NCBI GenBank assembly: GCA_019649035.1 | Contig: BMAT01013831.1 | Span: 128,845-161,090 of the forward strand | Length of the DNA: 32,246 nucleotides | Reading direction: 5' to 3' | Source: Elysia marginata | Taxonomy: Eukaryota; Mollusca; Gastropoda; Plakobranchidae | In this document: positions 1-11,200 of the stretch, one piece after another | Layout of the letters: every line of letters starts with the position of its first letter | How positions within the stretch are numbered: position 1 is the first letter of the stretch | Translations under genes and position numbers: made by a program | Notes under the pieces: generated by a model | Database searches by the model: none | What the model was told of the DNA's origin: nothing | What the model saw: only the letters and a program-made list of their open reading frames with translations

Positions 1-233
1 GTATTTATAAAAGGAAGCAAATTCAAATTCTATATTTAACAACAGAAAACACAACACCAGTAAGACAAGCAAATTACCACAGAGCAAATTGAAGGCCTTT
101 ATGCCTGAAACAAAAGAAGCGACCGTCAGCAGCAGCAACAACAACATCAAGAACAGTACATACAATTCATATCACTAATAATAACGCAGGGTGCAGGCAG
201 GCAGGGCAAGCACATGCAGCAAGCGGCGAGACA

Positions 234-308
234 CCCGTGTAACCTCGGCTGGTAACTTTGAGACTCAAACTCTGGCCACTCAGAATTACCAGCTGAGATT
301 AAACTGGC
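234..308. repeat. Palindromic dispersed repeat, copy A
   Basis: Two 29-nt arms (234-262 and 279/280-308) are inverted copies matching at about 23 of 29 positions, around a ~17-nt spacer. Each arm holds a core reading GCTGGTAA on one strand. The same arm sequence recurs at 2059-2127, so this is a dispersed hairpin-forming element and not a chance palindrome. Family unknown to me; it could be a tiny foldback MITE. Confidence 0.7.
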
Positions 309-360
309 GCCCGCAAATATAGGCGTGGTGTGGGTGGGTGACAGAGACAAAGAGAGAGAA

Positions 361-407
361 AACAGATGAGAGAGAGAGAGAGAAAGAGAAGAGATAGATG
401 ATATAGG

Positions 408-456
<49 letters not shown>
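361..456. repeat. (AG)n microsatellite
   Basis: Nearly pure GA dinucleotide repeat, longest uninterrupted run about 410-454. The Ser/Leu-rich open frames read through it on the minus strand are artefacts. Confidence 0.95.
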
Positions 457-461
<5 letters not shown>

Positions 462-2058
462 AGATAAAAAATAACATTGGTCAACTTTTTCAAAAGAAAA
501 ATGTTTTGCCTTATTTTTCAATCTCTGATCATTTAAATTTTTTTCGCTATTGGAATTCACCCCTCCCCCCCCAAAAAAAAAACAAAACAAAAAAAACTGG
601 TAGCTTTTAAACTCATTTCATCATAACAAATCCTTTGGTGATCGAATGATTCCAGATATTTGATAGGCAATCCCCGTTGTTTTCAGACCATGGCTGTTTC
701 ATAGTAACATTTATACTTTAAGATGATGCTGTAAAGAAAGATGACATTGTGCAGCAGATAAGCAAAACTTGTAATGCAGAAGCAGAGCTTTAAGGGGCCA
801 AAAGCAAGCAGTAGAAAACTCGAGTCAGGCGTTGAATTTGGGACTTGAAAAAAAAAGCTAAAACTAAAACAAAGTGAAACCAAACTTTTCATGAACATGT
901 TTACAAGTCATATACTTGCCAAAAACTGAAGTGCCAACCTTTCAAAAGGTACAGAAAAGACACATTTCGAGTAAAACTAAATGGAGGCAATCTCAACTCG
1001 AGCCAAGGATATGGACCAATACAATGCTACTTTCCAATGTAAAAATGAAAGGTAAACTCATATATACAAAAAAAATTAAAGGTTAATGATCAAGGAGACA
1101 CTCGCTCCGAAACAGTCAGCGTGGTCTGGTCTGTACTTTGACAGTGGAGCACAGACACATAAAAGAAGGTCACACCAATACACGTACAATTCATTAACAT
1201 ATAAAGCTAATGCTTTGAATATTTTACAAGTCTTAATCATCCTCTGGCAGTGAACACACTAAGCAAGATTTTAGAGCTGCATGTTGTCCCCAAACGAAAA
1301 AGTATATACATATTTATGCAGCACGAAAATCACAAAAAGAGCTAAAATCACAATAAACAGTAATAACAAAAGAACCAGACATGGGCGTTGTGAAATGAAA
1401 GGATGCAAAAAGTACGTGAAGTTTAATTACATGCCCATCACCAAAACCACATTAAACCAACCACACCTTAATGAATTCATTTTAAATAATTATTGTAGAC
1501 AGTCAATCCAAATATGAATAATAAATAGCTTACTTAATTCAATCTATTAGGTAATAAAACAGTCACACCAAGAACAACATGCATTGAAATAATTAATAGA
1601 ATCAAAACCAACATTCAGCAAGAGAATATGTACGAACGGAAGTATTACAGACTACATGTATTTACATTCTGACACACACAATTGAAACAAACAAACAAAC
1701 GAAACAAAAGAACTCAAAGGGCACAGTTCATGGTGACGCTTGGGCCTTCGAGAAGAAAACGAGGGCGGCTTTTTAGTCTTTTCTACAATTACTTTCTTAT
1801 TTTCCAAGAAAAATGAAACAAAACAACAAGAAAGCACTTTGTTTTCTATTCCAGGCAGTTTTCTTTGTCTGAAATCTTGTTCTTCTCCATGCTGGGTGAT
1901 GGGTTGTCTTTTTCGTAACAATTTACTTAGAACTGAGAGAATAGGGTTGAAGTGACTCTCCCACCACAGCTAACTATTGTAATTAAGTGAGGCCAGTTAG
2001 GTAATACTATTGAGGGATGACGTTGGAGGAAGAAGACGGGAGGGGTAGGTAGCACGAC

Positions 2059-2127
2059 CCCGTGTAATACCAACCGGCACCCTGAGCCGCCCGATCACCT
2101 CAGGATTACCAGCTGATATTACACTGG
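2059..2127. repeat. Palindromic dispersed repeat, copy B
   Basis: Inverted arms lie at about 2059-2086 and 2099-2127 with a ~12-nt spacer. The right arm is similar to the right arm of the element at 234-308: both contain ATTACCAGCTGA followed by an ATT-A-ACTGG pattern. Both copies lie in the same orientation. The right arm seems the better preserved half. Confidence 0.7.
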
Positions 2128-4969
2128 TCCGGCCACTTTCGGTATTTACCGCAGAGCTCTCGTGTTCCAAAAGGACAAAAAGCTAGATCCCCTTTATCTC
2201 TTCTCTCGCAGAACTGAGGTTGAAGTTTAATATGAGAAATAACGAATTTCTCTACATTTCAATTAAAATTTAATTGAAACGCTTTGAGTTATATTGAGGG
2301 ACTCTTGGTGTCAATTTCTGGAAAGGCAACATTCGCAAAAATAAATATAAAAAAGGAGAAAATAAAGCGCACAAGTTGACATTAACAATTAAAGCATAGA
2401 GGATAATAGGGGTGTGGGAATAAGCGAAAGGCATAAAGCAGGCCTATTTATAGGCCTATGTCGAATTATTTAATACTGTGCTTCTAATGTTAGTTCCAAA
2501 ACGGAATTAAAAGTGATGGAAAAGATGTTAGCTTGCTCATCAGAACATATAGCCAGAAAGAAAATAAATTAACATTATTAGATCCCTTTAATTTCTGTAC
2601 AGTTTAATTCTCACAATCAGTGCCAACATCCCTCATGTAAACTTGAAATACAGAATAAACAAGTCTATAGTTTCTCAAAAGTTAGCGTTGATCCACGCCG
2701 GAGCACTTGGTATTGTGGGTGCGTAAGAATGATTTCGCATAACGAGCACTGTGTTTCGTACCTTTTTCTTTTATACTCCATTATACTACTGTTTAACTAA
2801 TATCTATGCGACCTTTGATTTAAAAAAAAAATTAAAGATTTCCTCATTTCTTTCTGCTTTACTTTACACGTTTCATCAGATCAAAGCTTTTCAAAGTGCA
2901 CGTCAATGAAACTTTTCGGCTTCGATTGCTGGCTGACTTGACCCAGTATAACTAGGAAATCAATCGATCGATCGATTATTAGAGGAAGACAAATTACTAA
3001 TTGAGTCATCAGCGCCGGACGGCCGAATCGATGTTTAACGTGCTCCCTGGCTCGCATCAGCTGTTGTCGACATGTGCAGGCCAATGTCATATCTACAGGC
3101 TTTTCAAATAAGAGCAAAAGCGAGCCTGTGGTTAAATATAATTTAGTTTTAAAGCTGTCGGAAACACGAGCCATGCTTTCGAAACAAAACCCTAGAATTA
3201 TAAGCCTGTCTGGTGCAATATGTTTCTTTAAAATATGCTCTTAACAAAGTTACGGAGCCTCCTCGTGCTTGGCTGAGAGCGCTACTACTTGCAAATTCCC
3301 GAGACAAAAGCATTTGACTAAGACGCCAGTTTTCACAAAAATTAAGGGGAAAACTAGTTCTCCATATATCGCATTAGTATTCATTTATCGCAATAGTATT
3401 CATTTATCACAAATTTGCACACTAAAGAGCTTTCTTAATGCTTAAAGAAGGTGAATAGATATCCTATACGTCTGTTAACTCTTGATGCTTCAATGATGGC
3501 GGTGGATCGAAACCAGGTATGACGTACTGCATTTCATGCCGTTTTACGTTTGATAACGCCGGAGACTAGGCTAGTTGCTGTTTTAAGACTTGAAAGAGTA
3601 TCTGAAAACATTATCTAATAACCAAGCACCGACAATTAGATTGTGCCCAGTGTTCCTACTCTGAAATATCCATTACCAATTGCCTAAAGCTATTTGAGTT
3701 TAAAAAAATGTTCTCTCTTGCAGTACTGCCGATGAAAAATATTTTTTTATACAAATTAAAAAAAAAATTGAAGGGCTAACATTAATTTTTTGTTTTTAAT
3801 GTTCGGTTGGGGAATAGGCACTGCCAAAAGCTGAGCTAAATTTTTATTTCAATAATGATAAAATAGGTTAAGGAAAAAAAAACGAAACAGAAATAACAAA
3901 AAAGCTGAAGCTGAAGCAACCCAACACAGCCAGCGCAGGCCCAGGGATCATGCATGAACAGTGTGCCAAACAGAGCTGTCGCGAGCTAACAAAATAAAGT
4001 ATCTGATCAGTATTTTCTTCTTACTGTGTCCAGCAGATACTGAACTTTGATCTCTCACGGCAGAGACAGGAAGAGAGAAAAGCAAGCATAGCAGCAAACC
4101 ACAGAAGCAGAATCAACGAACAAACAAGTCAGGGACCACATCATTTTCCCAATCAAACTATCATTTAAGAAGTAAAAAAAGTGTAAGAGCCAAACAAAGA
4201 GAGTTTTTCCAGAACTAAGTTCTTGCATTTGTATCCACTTGGCTTGGATTTATTTCAGAGTTTTTTAAAGGTTTTTTTTACTCTGAGCATTGATGAAGTA
4301 AAAAATATATTTCCAAAGAGATAGTATATGCTTTGATGCGTCAAAAGATCTTGATCCTTTGAAAAAAAAAGTAACTTGTTTTTAGACAAAAAGCTTTTTC
4401 AGATATGAGAACCTCTAAGCTATAGCATGACTATTTAAAGAGCTTTGGATGTGACTAACCTTTTTAATGTATATATCATAAGCCGATGTGACATTTCTTT
4501 TGTTTGTGCTCTAATAAGGTACAAACAAAAATTAAGAGCAAAAGTTTTAAATAAAAGAAAGCAGTATGGACAAGTCATGCATACTTTATAAATGCCAATT
4601 TATAGCATGTGTATGAACAGCAGTTTTTTTTTTTATAAATCTGGGAAAATAATGCAGTCGAGTTAAAAAAAAAGTATACCACACACACAAAAATCAAAAC
4701 ACAATGCACAAACAATAAAAGCGCACACAAAATATCATTCCAAAAAGATATAAATATATTAAGTATATACATATATTAGCTACTGGAGATAAAGAGGAAC
4801 AAAAAGGTTGAGTTTCATCCTGCTGATCAAAACAAATTCTAGTTAAAATAAAAGGAAATTAAGTAGATGAAAAATAAGAACAAGAAAAAAAACACCTGTT
4901 TAATACAGACTGAATTGGAAAAATGAAGTTCTGCAGAGAGATCAAAGAGGGTATCAGAGAAGAAATGAG

Positions 4970-5115
4970 GAGAGGAAGAGAGAGAGAGAGACAGACAGAG
5001 GGAGAGAGAGATGGCGCAAGAGAGAAAATTAGAACAGCAAAGAGAAAGAGGGGGAGAGGCTCACGAAAGGAGAGAGAAGAAAGGTAAAAATGAGAGAGAG
5101 AAAGAGAGAGAGTCA
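4970..5115. repeat. GA-rich imperfect microsatellite next to exon 19
   Basis: Imperfect AG and ACAG repeats on the plus strand. On the transcribed strand this is a CU-rich tract beginning about 65 nt after the exon 19 donor. Confidence 0.85.
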
Positions 5116-5181
5116 GATAGATAGTACTGTCAACAGCTGCAACGCTTTCATTATGTTATGCCGAAGCCAGTGCCCCCTTAC

Positions 5182-5281
5182 CTTCCTCCTTCAGGGCAGC
5201 AAGTGCCTCCTCCTTGTGGTCGAGCTGGTCACTGAGTCTGTTGGCTGCCTCGAGACCCTCCAGTGCATCTGCCAGATCGGC
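5182..5281 (-). CDS. TRIP11: TRIP11 exon 19, last coding exon recognised (residues 1846-1878)
   Basis: 100 nt, phase 0 in and phase 1 out, acceptor ttacactacaccag and strong donor GAGGAAG|GTAAGG. It encodes ADLADALEGLEAANRLSDQL, then DHKEEALAALKEE. In human the matching block is followed within about 25 residues by the GRAB domain. Here the gene must continue through the donor, but no matching exon is visible downstream. Reading on past the donor hits a stop after eight codons. Confidence 0.9.
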
Positions 5282-8200
5282 CTGGTGTAGTGTAATAATA
5301 ATAATAATCAATGCTTAACCACAGTAGTGATGATGATAATGATAAAGAATGTTATCAATAATATGCCCTATCCAATAATACATAACAGCTCTAGTCTAAA
5401 CGCACCCAGTCACTCAGTTAAGCATAAAACATTCAGTATATATATTAAATTATGATGAAAAGAAGAAAATGAAACATGTGTATTCCTTAAAACATGAATT
5501 TTTTTTACTTTAGATGGGTTTTCTCCACTCCAGTCATCTACTTCCGATAGCTTTATCTTGGTTCATGCAAGGGAGGCCAATTAATTCTTAAAATTAAATT
5601 TCTTAACAGGAAAATCTGCACATAACTTTGTATTTATGCTTACCCTTGTAGCCTCAAGCTCCTTCTTTTGACCAGCCACCTGCTCCTTCAGTTTCTGACA
5701 GTTACTTTGAAGACGTTCAGTTTCAGCTGCAACTGCAATGTCTTTCTCTGCATGACAGACAGGGAATGATATATTTTGGTTTTTTTTTTAACCACATATA
5801 CACAAAAACGATCTGCTTTTCTAGTGAGACTATCTAGGAGCTCCTCTTTCCCATAAAGATAACAATCACACATAGTTCAATTTAACCCATATTCATTTGA
5901 TGTTTCAGTTCATGCCATTTCAAGACACAGGATAAGTTTTCTATTTGCTGATAGTTTTTGTGCATATCTATGCGATAAATAGACAGCAGTTAAGCAAACC
6001 ACATAAGGGTTGTTTTTATCCACTCTTGCAATCTCTTTAATTACACAATAGGCTAAGGAGAGTTAGTACTTGCTTGCATTTCAAGTGAAAGTTTTCTTTA
6101 CTTCATGCATGAATAAGTGTAAGGAGAGGGAGGTGGGGAGGGGGCCAAGCAGCCAGGTCTGCATTTCTACTCAAGTTGTTGGAAGTGATAGAGCACAGGG
6201 AGTAGAGGAAGGGGAGCGTGACATATTGGTGAAACTAACAGCCACACCTTGATCAGCCAGATCGGTCTGCAGCCTAGGCCACAGTAGAGCACACCTGACA
6301 CTCCACCTTGAGTAGATGTTACAAATCTTTCAATGGATTTTAAGAGGTCTGGCCCAATCAAAACGAGATCTCATCTGTTTTAATTAATACTAGAAACTTT
6401 AAGGAAACACATCAGTAAAAGGCTTGTGCTCAATTTTATTTACTTTTCGCTGTTTGGCTTAATCAGTACAGGGACCAGCTCTGTGGCTTAGCGGTAAGAC
6501 ACTCGCTCAGAGATCAGGAGGTGCGTGGTTCAATCTCCGGCCGAGTCAAACCAAGGACTTTAAAATTGGTATTAGCTGATCCACCTAGTGTCTGGCATTA
6601 TCGATTTAGTGTTAAGTCTGGTCGGTCCGGTGTCAAGATAATGTGACTGGGTGTGAAGTGTGCAAGCGCTCCTTACATCACAGTGTGGCAGTACGCTTTC
6701 CTTTGTCCCAAGTGCCGTCTCTGATATAACATTGAAGTTGACTGGGACGTTAAAAAATCAATCAAATGAACAAACAAATGGTGGCTTAGCCTGTAACCAT
6801 CGCTATCTCTCACCTCGCTGGAACTGCTCCAGAACAAGCTGCAGGTTGGCCAGGGACTGAGACAACTGCCGCACCTGCTCCTGGCTCGATGACACCTGGC
6901 TGTACGCTGCATCTCGCTGGGCACATGCCTGGTGCACTTGCAGCTGCAGGCTCTCCACTTGTCGACTTGACTCCAAACTGTGACAGTTGGGAAGACAGGT
7001 TGGATTGTATTATAAAGAAATGCAGTGAGATCTGTAAAAATTGTAGGCTTCACTTTAGGTTAGTGGTACTGTTAGATTTGGGGAAAGATATTGTTGTTCT
7101 TTCGCTTAGTTGTACAAATGTGGTTACACCTAAATCATAGTTAGTACTTTATATGCAAACAATTTTTCATTTGTACTTTCATCTTGTGCTTAGATTATGC
7201 TTTGTTGGTTTTACTTTAATAATTACACATATGCAAAGTAATATGCTCTCCGTATTGAAACTGTATCCATGTATATAGCCTTTGGGTGATATTGAAATAA
7301 ATTTACTCATTCAATTTTTTCTGCCTTTTTAATTTCAATTCCAGTTATTGTTTTCAAGAATCACTGTACGTTTTCTAAAAAAAAACAACAGGAATCATCT
7401 TTGTTTTAAAAGCACATTTTGTTTTGAATAAACTTGTTTTCAATTGATTGGTGGAAGGATATAGATTTGAGAATTTGTTTTAAAATTCTGTCTTTATAGT
7501 TTACATTATTATTAATGTCAATGCCCTCCTTATCATCATCATCATCACCATCACATTATCATCATCACAATTACTATCATTGTTTTACTACTATTATTAT
7601 TAACATCACCATCATTGTATTTTAACTTTTACATGGCATTGTTAAATTTACCTAGCAAGCTCAATCTGAGATGATGATGAAGAAAGCTGCTCTTCAGCTA
7701 TGGCAAGCCGATTGCGTAGACTTTTTTCCCTTTCTTCAGATTCCAGAGCCTCTTTTGTGTAGCCATCTTCAATCTTGTAGATAAGAGAGAGAATAAATAA
7801 AAAGTGTTAAATACAAAATATAAAAAGAAACAGTATGAGTACTGTATGGCAAATTAAAACAATAAAAATTATCAAACATTGCTTTTTTTTTGAGTCTTTA
7901 TGAACATTTTCTTTCTAATCATCAACTAATTCAAACCCATAGGTGACCAAAAATAAATTAAGAACCTTGAAACAAAACTAAAAATCTTACAAAGGTAAAT
8001 TTGATAAAAACAAATATTTAAGCTACCTCTATTAAGTGTTCCCTCAATCTCTGCAACTCTTTGTTCATTTTGACTTCTTTCTCTCTTGAGTGATTGATCT
8101 GAGGAAAAACAATCACCATGTTCAAACTTTGAGGAAATTAAACTTAATCTAGTAAATTTAGGAATTCACATTACACAACCTAGTAAAAGAACAGAAATCT

Positions 8201-11200
8201 ACAATGTCGCAGAAATTACAAAAACTTTAAAACGAAAATATTGCTTGTTTTCATGAAATTGGAAAACATTTGACAAAATGAATTATGACACAAAAAAGGG
8301 GCACCACATAGAGGATTATGTGAAACATTTGCGAGATATTTGTTTCTTTAAAAAATAGAAAAACTGCAGCAAACTTGTAAAATTATGTCAAGGTGAGAAA
8401 AAGTACAGTATAAAGTACAATTACTTTAGACAATGAAGCAAAAGAAAGATGAAAAAAGGATAAAGGACAGAAAAAAAAGTTGAAAATGACAATAATTAAG
8501 AAGAAGCAAAAATATTAAAAAAAAACCAGGAGGATAAGGACGAGAAGGAGGAAGAGGAAGAGAAAGAGAAAAAAAAACAGAAGGATAAGGAGGAGAAGGA
8601 GGAAGAGGAAGAGAAACAAATTTGAATCTTCCCAGCTCTCCTGCCCAGAAAACTGCTTTACCTCTGCTTGAAACTGGTGACACTCCCTGGTTCTTTGTTC
8701 TACCATGGCTGCGTGATAGCCTCTCTCCTGCTGGAGCTGCATGGCCTGGGCTACCAAGCTCTCATTCTCCCTCATCAGTCTGGCTAGCTGGTTGTCTTTT
8801 TCTTCACCGCCCTGGCTACCTTGTTGTACCACGGCCGTCAGCGTGGATACCTGCTCTCTCAGTGAGGACAACTCCAGATCCTTGTCCTTAAACTCACTGT
8901 TCAGCATGGAGAATTTCTCTCGGAGGCTCTTGGACTCTGAGTTCTGAACAATAGAGATGTTGAAGAAAAAAAATAGTATGAAAACAGTATGCGATTTTAT
9001 GAGGAATAGAGGAGGTATGGAAAGTATTTAAAGGCCCTTGGCAAGGGAAATAAAGCAAAAGTGGGATTGTATTTGGAAAAACCATAAGTGTATGATATAT
9101 TTACATTGAGCAACAATATCAAGGACCCAAAATACCATGAAAGACAGCATTGACCCAGCACATGAAAATGTACAGAAAATTAACAAACATGCAAAGTGTC
9201 AGAATGCAGTTTACCATCAGTCTCGCAACCTGGGCAAATGATGCAGATGTCACAATTTTCATATTACTAGGCATTTATATTTTGAAAAATTTATTTTTCA
9301 GAATTTTCAAAAGATAAAAATCTTTGAAATTATTAGAAGTTTGTAGAAAGATATAAGACCTTGTTTTGATTTGAAATATAGAGAAAATGAGGAATGAATC
9401 TACATTTAACACACTCCTTGCCCGAGGTTTCAGATTTGGCTGAGTGGGGAATGCCAGCTTTTTTTTTAACCCTTCAAAAAAAAATCAGTGTATCTCATTT
9501 TTTGTTCACTACAGTGTTGAAATATTCTACGATTATGAAAGTAGAATTGAACTTCAGATTACAGCATAAAATCCTTAAAAAATTAACTCAAATAACAATT
9601 ACTTTGAATAGACAGGTTGACTGCTGGCTGCTGAGGAATGTCAGACTGGAAAGTAACAGAAAATAGGGAAGTGCCAACTGAACCCCTGGGGGTTTGACAG
9701 TACCCGATATATGTCCTTCAATAGAAAGGGTTTTGTAACGGCTATATGTAACTTACATTTACTCAAATGAAATTTTTTTACATTTAACTTATTTGCACTG
9801 GTCAGGAGGCATAAAGATGGAGACTTTTAGCAAGAATCAAAATCAATCCAAAAAAAAAAAATGTAGCTGTGAGCTCTGCTAAGATACAAGTTATTAATAA
9901 AAATAACAATTATTGGCTACTTCTTTTGAATGTACAGGAAAAAACCTTACACAAGTGCCCTTGTTATCCCCTTGCCACATGGCTAGATAAAAAAAAATAA
10001 GTGTAAATCTCACCTCTTGTGTAATCCTTTCCTGAAGACTGTCCCTTTCTGCCCTGACATCAGCTATCTCTGACATGAGCCCTGTCAGCTGGAACTTGGT
10101 GTTTTCCACTTGTTTCCTGAGGTGAGCACATTCAGTTTCCCTCTGTATGATGTTTTCCTCCAGGTTTTTGATCTGTTGGGATTGAGTGTGGATTTTCTCT
10201 TCTTTTTGAGACAGCGACGAGGAAAGCTGGAGCTCAGAGCTGCGCAAGCGAACTATTTCTTCCTCTAGGGAGGCCAGCTCTGGTGAACCTTCTCCTCTGT
10301 TAGTGTTTGAGTCCAGGGAATTCGAACGTTGAAGAAGCTCACCATGACGCACTTCTAGGTCAGACAGCTTCTCTTTGTACCGGATTAGTTCGCTCTGCAA
10401 GGAGACAAGGGCCTGGGACTTGTCCTCAAAAGACGGAACCAGGGCCATGTAGTCTGCCTCAGCCTTGTCTCGGGCTACTGTGAGTTCATTCATCACACCC
10501 AGAAGCCTTTGCACCTCCCCATGGTATGCCACCGCTTCAGTATGCTTTTGGGTGACACATGCCACAAGCTGTTCACGTTCTGCAGTCATAGCTGTCACAT
10601 GCTGAGTCAGCTGCTCCTTCTCTTGTAGCAAAGAGGCCACCTGGGCTGCTGAGTTCTCTCCCTGCTGAGTTTCATTCCCACCACCATCCTGGAGTACGTC
10701 TAAGAGAGTTTGATTTTTCTGTTTAAGAGCTTCGATTTCTGTCTCACGATCCCTTACTAGACGAGCCATGTTGGCAAGAGCCTCTCTTCTCATGTCATCT
10801 TCTTCATTTTCTCCAGCAGCACTCCTAGAAGGATTTTGTTGCTCCTGCTGAAGTCTCTCATGGTCCTCCTGAAGTTTGGTAATGGCTGAGTGACCAGCAG
10901 CCACAACTTCCATCAGGCGATGAACCTCAGACTTGAGGGAAGAGTTCTCTCGAGATTTCTCTGTCATCACCGCCACCATCTGTTCTTTCTCAGATCTCAG
11001 TCCTCGCACCTCAGCTTCCAGTTTGTGGGCAGAAACTTGGTCAGCAAGACCTTGGGAGCCCGAGCCTTTCTCAAGCAGCGACAACAATGAGGAGTTGCTC
11101 TTCTGGAGTTCAGCGATTACCATATCTTTTTCTTTCAGCCTTTCCCGCAAAGTTTCAATTTCTTTTTTCAGCATATCTAACCTCTCCTGGTCAGGCACAT

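Larger units (their letters stand above)
1..5181. other. Downstream intron or flank without recognisable coding exon
   Basis: AT-rich sequence 3' of TRIP11 exon 19. I scanned the minus strand for the expected GRAB-domain exon (a conserved Leu/Phe-rich helix pair) and found none. It contains two palindromic repeats (234-308, 2059-2127), GA microsatellites (about 361-456 and 4970-5115) and a short tandem duplication near 3367-3405. It is probably a long intron, since exon 19 ends on a strong donor in phase 1. Confidence 0.6.

Noticed and set aside
78-104. Possible 27-nt exon after a good acceptor (cttcttttgtttcag), phase-compatible with exon 19
   Set aside because: The product (GIKAFNLLC) and the read-on frame are hydrophobic and unlike GMAP-210; probably a chance acceptor.
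147-590. Ser/Leu-rich open frames on the minus strand
   Set aside because: They are read through a GA microsatellite and have no splice or family support.
2881-3174. 97-codon minus-strand frame starting MARVSDSFKTK
   Set aside because: No resemblance to the expected GRAB domain or to any family I know, no matching acceptor in phase, and base composition like the flanks.
9894-10013. Continuation of the giant exon frame past its donor (VRFTLIFFYLA...)
   Set aside because: Intron read-through after CAAGAG|GTGAGA; the next exon joins in phase and continues the family alignment.
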